8,450 nt of DNA from Candidatus Avelusimicrobium ruminicola (GCA_900319885.1 ONQH01000064.1:1-8450), one strand, 5' to 3'. Numbered from the stretch's first letter, positions 1 through 6,471 are shown. A program made the numbers and translations. Notes: generated by a model from the sequence alone, not told the origin.

Positions 1-113
1 TCAATGAGGAAAAGAACACACGTTCCGTCTATAACCTGCTTGGGATGCCTGTGTCGCCAAACAAGAAGAAAGGAATCGTCATTGAGAACGGCCGCAAGGT
101 TGCATACCAATAA
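1..113 (+). CDS. C-terminal end of a Bacteroidota-style secreted protein (partial)
   Basis: An open frame enters from the left edge (first full codon at 3) and ends with TAA at 111-113, giving 36 residues. The tail reads SVYNLLGMPVSP, then a lysine-rich turn, then KGIVIENGRKVAYQ. This matches the pattern YNLxGxxV...KGIxIxNGKK found at the C-terminus of many secreted or surface proteins of Prevotella and Bacteroides, a beta-sandwich sorting-type tail. Only this end is in the window, so the catalytic or binding part of the protein cannot be named. It stops 11 nt before the ThuA-like gene, so the two may be co-transcribed. Of four lysines visible near the end, most are AAG, as in the next gene and unlike the genes further right. 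Recognition rests on the tail motif alone. Confidence 0.6.
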   Translation, partial: NEEKNTRSVYNLLGMPVSPNKKKGIVIENGRKVAYQ

Positions 114-124
114 TCAAGTCAGAT

Positions 125-943
125 ATGACAAGGTTCTCCATTGCATATGTATTGCCGTCAGTTTTGATTTGTCTGGCTTCTGTATTGCCTGTTCATGCTG
201 AAAATGATTATCCTGCCAATTATGCTCGGTCACCACGTTTCCGAGCCCTAGTCCACTATGAGCCAAATGCCGAGGAGGCGCATGTGCAATTCGACAAGCA
301 AGCTATCGAGTTCTTTCGCAAACTGACTTATGGCGAGGGCTGGCTCATGGATGTCACGACTTCGCTTGCCGATTATCCCTATGAAGAACTGAAGAACTAC
401 TCTATTCTCATCAGCCTGAATGCAACTCCTGGCAGTAAAGAACAACGGGATGCCTTCGAGAAATATATGAAGAACGGTGGCGGATGGATGGGCTTCCATG
501 CCTCTGCCTATAATGACAAGAACACGAATTGGCCTTGGTTAAACGAGTTCTTGGGCTGCGGAACATTCTATTGCAACAACTGGCCCCCACAACCTGCTTT
601 GGTGGAATGCGACACGCAGGACTATCCTATTACCAGCTCTTTGCCACAATCCTTTGTTGCTCCGGCGAGTGAGTTCTATCAGTGGAACCCCAGCCCACGA
701 AAGAATCCTGATGTGGAAGTGCTGCTCTCCATCTCGCCAAAGATGTACCCGTTCGGTTTGAAAGATGTCGTCAAGTTCGGCGACTTCCCTATCGTCTGGA
801 CAAACAAGAAGTATCGGATGATTTACCTGAACATGGGTCACGGTGACGAAGGCTTTATCGATGCAACACAAAACCTGCTCTTCGTCAATGCCTTTCGCTG
901 GATTGTCAGCCAAGACCCGAAAGGTGACCCATTCAAGAAGTAG
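125..943 (+). CDS. Secreted ThuA-like domain protein
   Basis: A 272-residue protein of the ThuA family, a class I glutamine amidotransferase-like fold often found in sugar-utilisation loci; its biochemical activity is poorly defined. Residues 1-25 form a signal peptide with a hydrophobic core and likely cleavage after VHA25, so the product is probably periplasmic. No proper lipobox precedes C16. The mature part shows family landmarks: FRALVHYE near the start, the loop GGGWMGFHA at 118-126 (the turn where a ThuA-like fold carries its conserved His), NNWPPQP, and a late MIYLNMGHGDE. Length fits a single-domain secreted ThuA protein of the kind common in Bacteroidota. There is no Shine-Dalgarno sequence before ATG 125, which is usual in Bacteroidota. 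Lysine is mainly AAG, unlike the AAA-rich genes to the right, so this gene and the tail before it probably come from another genome. Family assignment is firm; substrate is unknown. Confidence 0.85.
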   Translation: MTRFSIAYVLPSVLICLASVLPVHAENDYPANYARSPRFRALVHYEPNAEEAHVQFDKQAIEFFRKLTYGEGWLMDVTTSLADYPYEELKNYSILISLNATPGSKEQRDAFEKYMKNGGGWMGFHASAYNDKNTNWPWLNEFLGCGTFYCNNWPPQPALVECDTQDYPITSSLPQSFVAPASEFYQWNPSPRKNPDVEVLLSISPKMYPFGLKDVVKFGDFPIVWTNKKYRMIYLNMGHGDEGFIDATQNLLFVNAFRWIVSQDPKGDPFKK

Positions 944-976
944 GTCTAACGCTGTTGAGGGAAGCAACAAAAAAGT

Positions 977-1471
977 TTGGAAATAGCTTTGTGTGGCGGG
1001 TTCACCCTTATTGAACTGCTGGTGGTAGTCATCATTATCGGTATTTTGGTAGCCATTGCCTTGCCGCAATACAATAAAGCCGTGTTTAACAGCCGCGCTG
1101 CTAAGGCCTTGGTGCATGTAAGAGCATTTGACCAATCGCAAGCGGACTTCTATTTGACCCACGGGTACTACGCTAACCAGTGGAATAACCTGTTAATCAA
1201 ATCAAGGTCCTCGTGTCCCGCAGGTAGTACATTTTGCCAATGGACAGTTGCAAAGGGACTCATGTTTGAAATCAAAATAGCCGGCGGAAGAAGTACCGGG
1301 AATTATTACCGTTGGTATTGCATGGCTAAGGACGGGAGTTCCCTAGCGGAGCAGTTTTGTTCCCAACGCGGCAGTTACTCTCATACAAATAGTGGGTATA
1401 AATATTACAGGGCAAAATACGTTTCCCCTAAAGAAATATATTATTACCATGCGCCCATCCATTTTGGGTAA
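977..1471 (+). CDS. Type IV pilin-like (prepilin N-terminal motif) protein, 5' end probably lost
   Basis: The protein carries the class III signal GG|FTLIELLVVV. Processing by prepilin peptidase would fall after the second Gly, leaving Phe at +1 and Glu at +5, followed by a hydrophobic helix (IIIGILVAIALPQY) that packs into a pilus or pseudopilus. The rest is a short globular domain with WYC and QFC cysteines near the end, probably a disulphide, as in the many pilin-like paralogues of Elusimicrobiota. The only in-frame start is TTG at 977. It gives the leader MEIALCGG, which lacks the Lys/Arg residues expected before the cleavage site, and no ribosome site lies at a useful distance (a GAGGGA ends about 14 nt upstream). 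The true leader, ATG and RBS therefore seem to have been replaced by foreign sequence around 991-996. The mature protein (from about 996) is convincing; the start is not. Whether it builds a pilus, a pseudopilus or a uptake system cannot be told. Confidence 0.85.
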   Translation: MEIALCGGFTLIELLVVVIIIGILVAIALPQYNKAVFNSRAAKALVHVRAFDQSQADFYLTHGYYANQWNNLLIKSRSSCPAGSTFCQWTVAKGLMFEIKIAGGRSTGNYYRWYCMAKDGSSLAEQFCSQRGSYSHTNSGYKYYRAKYVSPKEIYYYHAPIHFG

Positions 1472-1508
1472 ATAGGCGGCTGCGCGTTTGTTTGCCGCCA
1501 CACAAAAA

Positions 1509-1532
1509 AGCGCACGTTTTTCAACGTGCGCT
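1509..1532 (-). terminator. Rho-independent terminator of the minus-strand mazG gene
   Basis: A perfect 10-bp GC-rich stem (AGCGCACGTT pairing with AACGTGCGCT) closes a 4-base loop at 1519-1522. On the minus strand the stem runs straight into a run of T's (the complement of A1504-A1509), which is the classic intrinsic terminator layout. It lies 18 nt past the mazG stop codon. On the plus strand no T-run follows, so it should not terminate the pilin transcript efficiently. Confidence 0.85.
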
Positions 1533-1549
1533 GGCAGAAAAAAGAAAAT

Positions 1550-1930
1550 TTATTTTCCTTCGCGGCTTTTGCGTTTCATTTCTTTCCACACCGCTAAGGC
1601 TTCTTCGGGGCTTTGGGCTTTTACATCCCCAAATACGTGCGGATGGCGGTAGTGTAATTTGTCGTAGAGTGCCTGGATGACGTCGTCAATAGAAAAAAGC
1701 CCCTCCTCTTTGGCAATTTGTGCGTGCAAGAGGACCTGCAAGAGCACATCCCCCAGTTCTTCCTTCATATTTTCGGGATCTTTTTTTTCAATAGCGGCAA
1801 TCAGTTCCTCGCTTTCCTCGCGTAGGTTTTTAATTAAACTTTCGTGGGTTTGTTTTTTATCCCAGGGGCACCCGTTGGGGCCGCGCAAGATGGCAAACGT
1901 CTCTACCAGATCGGAAAAATTATTTTTCAT
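1550..1930 (-). CDS. mazG: MazG-family nucleoside triphosphate pyrophosphohydrolase
   Basis: A 126-residue single-domain MazG, which hydrolyses (d)NTPs to the monophosphate and pyrophosphate in the cytoplasm and is thought to clear non-canonical or excess nucleotides. Visible motifs are CPWDxxQTHxSL (21-32), the metal-binding EExxE on the first helix (E38, E39, E42), the matching ExxD on the next helix (E58, D61), and RHPHVFG (95-101). These correspond to one repeat of the two-repeat E. coli enzyme (about 260 residues), so this is a compact version and not a truncation: start, stop and terminator are all in place. The start is ATG at 1930, with GGAG at the right distance upstream. The gene is divergent from the 1968 gene and ends just before a strong terminator, so it is probably monocistronic. 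Confidence 0.92.
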   Translation of the reverse strand: MKNNFSDLVETFAILRGPNGCPWDKKQTHESLIKNLREESEELIAAIEKKDPENMKEELGDVLLQVLLHAQIAKEEGLFSIDDVIQALYDKLHYRHPHVFGDVKAQSPEEALAVWKEMKRKSREGK

Positions 1931-1967
1931 TGAATTACTCCGTCAAAAAATGTTATACAATTATTAT
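1931..1967. promoter_or_regulatory. Divergent promoter region between mazG and the 1968 gene
   Basis: Only 37 nt separate two divergent starts, so both promoters must lie here or overlap the coding ends. On the minus strand a perfect TATAAT (complement of 1963-1968) would start a transcript about 25 nt before the mazG ATG, leaving room for its GGAG. On the plus strand TTGAAT (1930-1935) and TACAAT (1956-1961) resemble -35 and -10 boxes, but the 20-nt spacing is long. No good -35 is seen for the minus promoter. The -10 assignments are pattern matches only. Confidence 0.4.
1938..1941 (-). promoter_or_regulatory. Ribosome binding site of mazG
   Basis: CTCC on the plus strand is GGAG on the minus strand, 7 nt before the ATG at 1930. 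It fixes the mazG start. Confidence 0.75.
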
Positions 1968-3284
1968 ATGAAAAAACCGATACTTTGGCTTAGTGCCGCA
2001 CTTGTGATAAGTTGTTTTTCCTACCGTGCTTTTGCACAAATGACGGTAGTGAAAGTAGAAGGAACTAAAATTTATTTAGACACATCCGAAGAAAAAAATA
2101 CCCCTACCCAGGGAAGCACTTTTAAGGTAATTTTATCTTCCGAAACATTGACCAACCCCAAAACCGGTAAAAACTTGGGCGAAGTATATCAGTATTCCCC
2201 CCTAGGTACAATTACCGAGGTACAACCGCTCTATGCGATTGGGGAACTCAAAGATACCAAAAAAATTGCGGTGGGCCAACAAGCCGTATTGGAGGTTATT
2301 AAGCCGGCTGCGGTTGCTGAACCTGCCGCTGTGAAGCAAGAAACGCCTACCTCTTCGCGCGCCAAAACAGTGTATAAACCCATTGAACAAACAGTCATCA
2401 GCCTTACCGAAGCGGACGTAACCGCGGTAGGGGCCAAAAACATCATCACCTTGGGCGAAAATAACCAGGTGTGGGTGCTTTCCCGCGCGGCAGATGAAAC
2501 CCTCAAGACTGAGATGACCTATACGTTGCCGGCAGACAAGAAGGGCTTGGCTGTTTCGGCGGCCCCGGTAAAAGAAGGGCTTGCTCAAATTTTTGTGGCG
2601 GTGTATGCCACGGACCGTACCAAAATTACTACCTTGGTGCTTGAAAATAAAAACGGTACGCTGGAAAATACCGACACGCTTTCTTATTTCGTCAAAGAAT
2701 TAGGTTGCGGGGCGGATAAAAAAGTATGGGGGCAACGTCCTTTTGTGTTGGGCACCGCCCCGGGAAATGCCAGCGAAATTGTTTTTGAAAAAAATAAATT
2801 TGCAACCGGCGGGACTACGTTTAATACGCGGCATAATTGGCTGGCCGGCCTTAACTATTATCCCGTAGAAAAAGCCGACGCGGACAATTTAATCCTTACC
2901 GCCGCCAATGGCGAACTGCGCATGATGCTGGCTAACGGGAAACGGGCCGAAAGCAAAGACTTGTTTGGCTCTACGCCGCTACGCATGCAATACAAACAGG
3001 AAATTTTGAAATTCTACCCTTCCCTCCAAGCGTTTGGCACGCCGGGCCAAGCCACTTTGGTAGCCGTGGAAAACGGGACCAAACTGGGTCTTTTGTCCAA
3101 AACATTTGGGCAATATCAAAACGGCAAAGTGCACTTTTTGAACTATCAAAAAGGACGCTTGCAAGTAACAGATACGGTAGAATTGGAAGGCGTTTTGTAT
3201 GATACGGCGTGTACGGACACGGCGATTTTAACCGCGGAAACGTTAACGGACGGTACAAGCGCAATCGTGGAAATTTTAAAATAA
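1968..3284 (+). CDS. Exported protein with FlgT C-terminal-like domain and beta-rich C-terminal region
   Basis: A 438-residue exported protein of unknown function. Residues 1-23 are a signal sequence (KK, hydrophobic 5-15). It could be cut after AFA23, or lipidated at C16, because VISC fits a lipobox. Residues about 24-110 resemble the small beta-barrel at the C-terminus of flagellar protein FlgT: a VVKVEGTKIYLD strand, then TNPKTGKNLGEV, then GTITEVQPLYAIG and a lysine-rich IAVGQQAVLEV. An Ala/Pro/Glu linker (about 110-130) leads to some 300 residues of predicted beta strands with repeated hydrophobic and NG/DG turns, which could be a beta-propeller. No flagellar genes are in the window, so a flagellar role is not implied. 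ATG 1968 is chosen because it places the signal peptide at the N-terminus; ATG 1950 is possible but less likely. No Shine-Dalgarno sequence is visible. thyX follows after 16 nt, so this is probably the first gene of the cluster. Confidence 0.75.
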   Translation: MKKPILWLSAALVISCFSYRAFAQMTVVKVEGTKIYLDTSEEKNTPTQGSTFKVILSSETLTNPKTGKNLGEVYQYSPLGTITEVQPLYAIGELKDTKKIAVGQQAVLEVIKPAAVAEPAAVKQETPTSSRAKTVYKPIEQTVISLTEADVTAVGAKNIITLGENNQVWVLSRAADETLKTEMTYTLPADKKGLAVSAAPVKEGLAQIFVAVYATDRTKITTLVLENKNGTLENTDTLSYFVKELGCGADKKVWGQRPFVLGTAPGNASEIVFEKNKFATGGTTFNTRHNWLAGLNYYPVEKADADNLILTAANGELRMMLANGKRAESKDLFGSTPLRMQYKQEILKFYPSLQAFGTPGQATLVAVENGTKLGLLSKTFGQYQNGKVHFLNYQKGRLQVTDTVELEGVLYDTACTDTAILTAETLTDGTSAIVEILK

Positions 3285-3288
3285 AGGT

Positions 3289-3293
3289 AGGAG
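3289..3293 (+). promoter_or_regulatory. Ribosome binding site of thyX (supports GTG start)
   Basis: AGGAG lies 7 nt before GTG 3301, in the short gap after the previous stop codon. It supports GTG as the start, since no ATG is suitably placed. Confidence 0.85.
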
Positions 3294-3300
3294 AAATACT

Positions 3301-3993
3301 GTGGCACAATCAACAGAAAAAGTAGATGTATTAGATAAAGGTTTTGTACGCTTAATTGATTTTATGGGCGGAGATGACCGCGCCGTGCAAGCGGCACGCG
3401 TATCCTTTGGGGCCGTTTCCAAAGGGCCGGAGCAAGACAAACGGCTCATTAAATACTTGATGGAACATGCCCATCATACGCCTTTTGAGCATTGTTATTT
3501 TCAGTTTCACATTTGCTGTCCCATTTATGTAGCCCGCCAATGGATGCGCCACCGCTGGGGTTCTTATAACGAAGTAAGTGCCCGCTATACGGAGGTAAAG
3601 GACGAATTTTATATCCCCGATTCTTTCCGCGGGCAAGATACTAAAAATAAACAAGGCTCTGTAGATAGCGCCAGTTTAGACCAGGCGGCCTTGCGCAAAA
3701 TTTATGAAGACAGCATTGAGGCCTCTTACGCAGCCTATCATAAATTGTTGGAAGCCGGCGTCGCGCGCGAAATGGCCCGTGGCGTATTGCCCGTATGCCA
3801 ATATACGCAGTTCTATTGGAGCGTGAACGCACGCAGCCTGTTTAACTTTTTGTGCTTACGCACGGACAAGCATGCCCAGTATGAAATCCGCGTGTATGCC
3901 AACGTAATTGCCAAAATGGTACAGGAAAAAATGCCTTGGTCGTGGGAAGCGTTTGAAGCGCTTAACAAACAACTACCGTTGGGCGGCGCATAA
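3301..3993 (+). CDS. thyX: Flavin-dependent thymidylate synthase ThyX
   Basis: ThyX makes dTMP from dUMP using methylene-tetrahydrofolate and a reduced FAD, in the cytoplasm. It replaces ThyA and needs no separate dihydrofolate reductase step. The 230-residue length is normal. The signature RHRx7S is at 83-93 within RHRWGSYNEVSARY, which binds FAD and dUMP. It is preceded by HHTPFEH (58-64), and the substrate-binding segment around N176-R197 contains FLCLRTDKHAQYEIR. Translation starts at GTG with AGGAG 7 nt upstream. The gene lies 16 nt after the exported protein gene and 24 nt before glgC, so it is probably co-transcribed with both. No thyA is visible in the window. All hallmark residues are intact, so an active enzyme is expected. 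Confidence 0.96.
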   Translation: MAQSTEKVDVLDKGFVRLIDFMGGDDRAVQAARVSFGAVSKGPEQDKRLIKYLMEHAHHTPFEHCYFQFHICCPIYVARQWMRHRWGSYNEVSARYTEVKDEFYIPDSFRGQDTKNKQGSVDSASLDQAALRKIYEDSIEASYAAYHKLLEAGVAREMARGVLPVCQYTQFYWSVNARSLFNFLCLRTDKHAQYEIRVYANVIAKMVQEKMPWSWEAFEALNKQLPLGGA

Positions 3994-4004
3994 GTTTTAC
4001 TGAC

Positions 4005-4010
4005 GAGGAG
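4005..4010 (+). promoter_or_regulatory. Ribosome binding site of glgC
   Basis: GAGGAG lies 7 nt before ATG 4018 and is the strongest ribosome site in the window. Confidence 0.85.
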
Positions 4011-4017
4011 AGCAACC

Positions 4018-5226
4018 ATGAGAGTGCTAGGTATGATTATGGCCGGCGGAAAAGGGGAACGCCTCTATCCGCTCACCAAAGACCGCTCCAAACCCTCCGT
4101 TCCGTTTGGCGGGAAATATCGCATTGTGGATTTTGTATTATCCAACTTTGTTAATTCGGGTATTTTCTCCTCGTATGTGTTGGTGCAATATTTATCGCAA
4201 AGTTTAATTGAATACTTGCGTACTACCTGGCGTACGGAAGGGATTGTGTCGGACCACTTTTTAACGTGCGTGCCGCCGCAAATGCGCTTGGGTGAAATCT
4301 GGTATCGCGGTACCGCAGATTGTGTGCGGCAAAATATCAACCTAGTCAAAGACTTTGCGCCGGACGTAGTGGCTATCTTTGGAGCAGACCATATCTATCG
4401 TATGGATGTGCGGCAAATGATTGATTACCACGTAGCGCATAAAGCGGACGTAACAGTGGCGGCCAATACCGTTCCGTTGCAAGCGGCTACCGCTTTTGGC
4501 GTATTGGGCACTAATGCCGAAGGACGCATTGTGGAATTTAATGAAAAGCCCGCCCACCCGCAGTGTATCCCGGGAGACCCCAAGCACGCGTATGCTTCTA
4601 TGGGCAATTACATTTTTAATACGGACGCTTTGTTACAGATTTTACAAAAGCGTTTTGCGGACACGCCGGCGCTAGATTTCGGTAAACATATTCTGCCTAA
4701 AATTTTAACGGATTACCGCACGTTTGCTTATAATTTCCAAAGCCAAAAATTACCGGGCGCCAAAGCCTACGAAGAAGCCGGTTATTGGCGCGACGTGGGA
4801 ACGATTGAATCTTTTTGGCAAACCCACATGGACTTGCTGGGTCCCAAACCCAAGTTGGATTTGAATAACCCGGCTTGGCCGATCAGTACAACCCTTAACC
4901 GTGTGCCGCCCACTAAATTTTTAGGCGGGTCTATCGTCAATTCGCTCATTGGGGATGGGTGTGTGATTAACCCCAAAGTAAAAATCAAAAACTGCGTAAT
5001 CAGTGATAGCGTAGTGATTGGTGAAGGGGCCGAGTTGGAAGGCTGCGTCATCATGGATAATTGCGAAATCAAAGCCGATTGCAAACTTAAAAAGGTGGTC
5101 ATGGACCGTTTTAATACGATTGCCGCCAAGCAAACCATTGGCTTAGATTTAGAAAAAGATTCGCAAAAATACTATATTGACCCGTCGGGAATTATTGTAA
5201 TTCCGCGTGGAAAAAACAAATTCTAA
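4018..5226 (+). CDS. glgC: Glucose-1-phosphate adenylyltransferase (ADP-glucose pyrophosphorylase)
   Basis: GlgC forms ADP-glucose and pyrophosphate from glucose-1-phosphate and ATP, the committed step of bacterial glycogen synthesis. The 402 residues are slightly fewer than the E. coli enzyme. The N-terminal nucleotidyltransferase domain (about 1-270) shows the ATP-binding loop MAGGKGERLYPLTKDRSKP (8-26), GTADCVRQN (98-106), GADHIYRMD (122-130, with D124 matching the catalytic Asp of the E. coli enzyme) and the sugar-phosphate motif FNEKP (174-178). From about 295 to 385 there are hexapeptide-like turns (IGDGCVI, IGEGAELEGCVI, IKADCKL) of the left-handed beta-helix that supports oligomerisation and allosteric control. 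The effector cannot be read from sequence. No other glycogen gene is in the window. The stop overlaps the ybeY start by one base (TAATG). Confidence 0.95.
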   Translation: MRVLGMIMAGGKGERLYPLTKDRSKPSVPFGGKYRIVDFVLSNFVNSGIFSSYVLVQYLSQSLIEYLRTTWRTEGIVSDHFLTCVPPQMRLGEIWYRGTADCVRQNINLVKDFAPDVVAIFGADHIYRMDVRQMIDYHVAHKADVTVAANTVPLQAATAFGVLGTNAEGRIVEFNEKPAHPQCIPGDPKHAYASMGNYIFNTDALLQILQKRFADTPALDFGKHILPKILTDYRTFAYNFQSQKLPGAKAYEEAGYWRDVGTIESFWQTHMDLLGPKPKLDLNNPAWPISTTLNRVPPTKFLGGSIVNSLIGDGCVINPKVKIKNCVISDSVVIGEGAELEGCVIMDNCEIKADCKLKKVVMDRFNTIAAKQTIGLDLEKDSQKYYIDPSGIIVIPRGKNKF

Positions 5227-5669
5227 TGCAAGCGCATATTTTTTATAATACGGATGTCCCTAAGTATTTACGCCGTACGGGGTTTTATACACGCGCGCTG
5301 AAGAAAGGCCTTAAACAATTTGCCAAGCAAAATATAGAGGTCAATGTAATCTTTGTGGGCGAGCGCGAAATCTTGCGGGTAAACAAACAATATTTGGGGC
5401 ATCATTATGTTACAGATGTGATTTCGTTTAATAACCAGCGTCCCCCTATTTTGCCGCCCGGCGAGCCCTGGGGATTTGGAGATATTTTTGTTTGTTACCC
5501 GGTGGCGCGTAAAAATGCCAAAAAATTCAATCACACCATCTTGCAAGAAATGCTGATGTATGTAACGCACGGGGCGCTGCACTTGTCGGGCATGGATGAC
5601 CACGACCCGGCTGACCGCGCCGAAATGGACCGGCAGGCAGAAAAAATTATTCAATCTATTTTGGCTTAG
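5226..5669 (+). CDS. ybeY: Endoribonuclease YbeY (rRNA maturation factor)
   Basis: YbeY is a small zinc-dependent endoribonuclease needed for 16S rRNA 3'-end maturation and ribosome quality control. The 147-residue length is typical. Family features are NKQYLGHHYVTDVISF, GDIFVC, and the metal-binding HGALHLSGMDDH. The first two ligands are H115 and H119. The usual third ligand lies six residues after the second His; here that place is D125 and the His is one later (H126), the YDDH-like variant. The start ATG shares a base with the glgC stop, and no good ribosome site precedes it, so translation is probably coupled to glgC. This is the last gene of the plus-strand cluster; the convergent phosphatase gene ends only 4 nt away. 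The family call is secure; zinc geometry is the only query. Confidence 0.93.
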   Translation: MQAHIFYNTDVPKYLRRTGFYTRALKKGLKQFAKQNIEVNVIFVGEREILRVNKQYLGHHYVTDVISFNNQRPPILPPGEPWGFGDIFVCYPVARKNAKKFNHTILQEMLMYVTHGALHLSGMDDHDPADRAEMDRQAEKIIQSILA

Positions 5670-5673
5670 TTTT

Positions 5674-6425
5674 TTACAGACTAACGACGACGGGGATTCC
5701 CTGCTCGCTAATTTCCAGGTATTGTAATTTGCGGTGCATACCCACATCCAGCACAATCATATTCAGTACGCGGTCAATCACCAGGTTTTCCACGGGGGTA
5801 TGCCCAAACACTTGCCAGACGGGGCTTCCTTGCGGATAGGAACTTACTAAATCTTCTAAATCTTCCCAAAAAATGCCGCCAAAACGGTCGGGCCCTCTGC
5901 GGCTAATACTGATGTTGAAAATGGGATGCTTAAAAAAAGCATGTTTGATAGATTCCTGAAAAATTAAGTTGATTAAAATAGCCAAGTTGGCCGCGTTAGG
6001 GTCTGCCAGTTGCAAACGAAAAATACGCAATAATTTGTTTGTGACCCCGGCATGGGTAAATAGAAAGCCTTTGTAGGCATAGGCGGCTTTTAGGTCGCCA
6101 GCCAAAACTTGACCGATTAGTTTTTCGCGTATTTGCATGGCTTGGTCCCGTTGAAACTCGGAAATAATTCGTGATTGCCAACCAGGCGGATTACTTCCCC
6201 GCCGGAGATTTCGGCTTCTGCTTGCAGCGTATCTAGCAGAGTAAGTACTTTAAGCGAAAAAGGCCCCCTGTCTATGACGTCTCCAATTTGTACTAACCGG
6301 TTATGTCCGCCGCACCAATGGTTTTGCTCGTCAATCAGTTTAGCATGACGCAAAATTTTTACCAGTCCTTCAAACTGGCCATGCACATCCCCTACAGCGA
6401 TTAGTTTTCGTGCGGATTTCTGCAT
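5674..6425 (-). pseudogene. Calcineurin-like (PPP-type) metallophosphoesterase, split by a single frameshift
   Basis: The two halves of one metallophosphoesterase lie in different frames. The first half (ATG at 6425, preceded by a weak AGG) has the metal-binding motifs GDVHG (12-16), GDVIDRG (48-54) and GNHE (83-86), then runs out of frame to a TAA at 6117-6119. The second half, in the -1 frame, is open through the switch region and continues with REKLIGQVLAGDLK, FTHAGV and FGHTP to a TAA at 5674-5676, supplying the remaining metal-binding histidines. The whole span is 752 nt; one added base gives 753 and a 250-residue protein, normal for a PPP-type phosphatase. Joining after GNHELF by one extra T in a T-run (plus-strand AAA at 6162-6164) reads smoothly as GNHELFSEFQRDQAM. 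The change is a recent mutation or a sequencing/assembly error. The substrate (phosphoprotein or dinucleotide) is undetermined. An upstream ATG at 6509 would overlap the next gene and is less likely. Confidence 0.8.
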
Positions 6426-6471
6426 ACTAATACCTATTACAATTACTATAATATAGTATAGCAAACTACCT
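6426..6471. promoter_or_regulatory. AT-rich divergent promoter region between the phosphatase and the glcD-like gene
   Basis: This 46-nt spacer is strongly AT-rich and contains the near-palindrome CTATAATATAG at 6446-6456. On the plus strand it offers a perfect TATAAT (6447-6452), which would start a transcript only about 13 nt before ATG 6472. On the minus strand TATACT (complement of 6455-6460) is a comparable -10. No convincing -35 is seen for either direction. The two -10 elements overlap, so the two promoters may compete. Confidence 0.4.

Noticed and set aside
4..201. Open frame from ATG 4 running into the ThuA-like gene
   Set aside because: The product is arginine/cysteine-rich with no family likeness. 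The other frame in 3-113 has a clear Bacteroidota C-terminal motif and a stop just before the ThuA start.
976..991. Full Bacteroidota promoter (TTTG ... TAnnTTTG)
   Set aside because: The TTTG at 976-979 is only 4 nt from TAGCTTTG instead of about 20, so only the -7-like element matches.
539..1162. Long open frame of 207 codons on the minus strand
   Set aside because: It is antisense to the ThuA-like gene and crosses into the pilin, the product has no recognisable motif, and both sense genes are well supported.
1475..1499. Hairpin GGCGGC/GCCGCC just after the pilin stop
   Set aside because: Only 6 bp with a 13-nt loop, and no T-run follows on either strand, so it is not supported as a terminator.
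1677..1967. Upstream extension of the exported protein's reading frame to 1677
   Set aside because: It overlaps mazG in antisense and would bury a clear signal peptide inside the protein; ATG 1968 is the better start.
5663..5690. Weak inverted repeat TTAGT/ACTAA between ybeY and the phosphatase
   Set aside because: A 5-bp AT-rich stem is too weak to be called a terminator, although a shared convergent terminator would be expected here.
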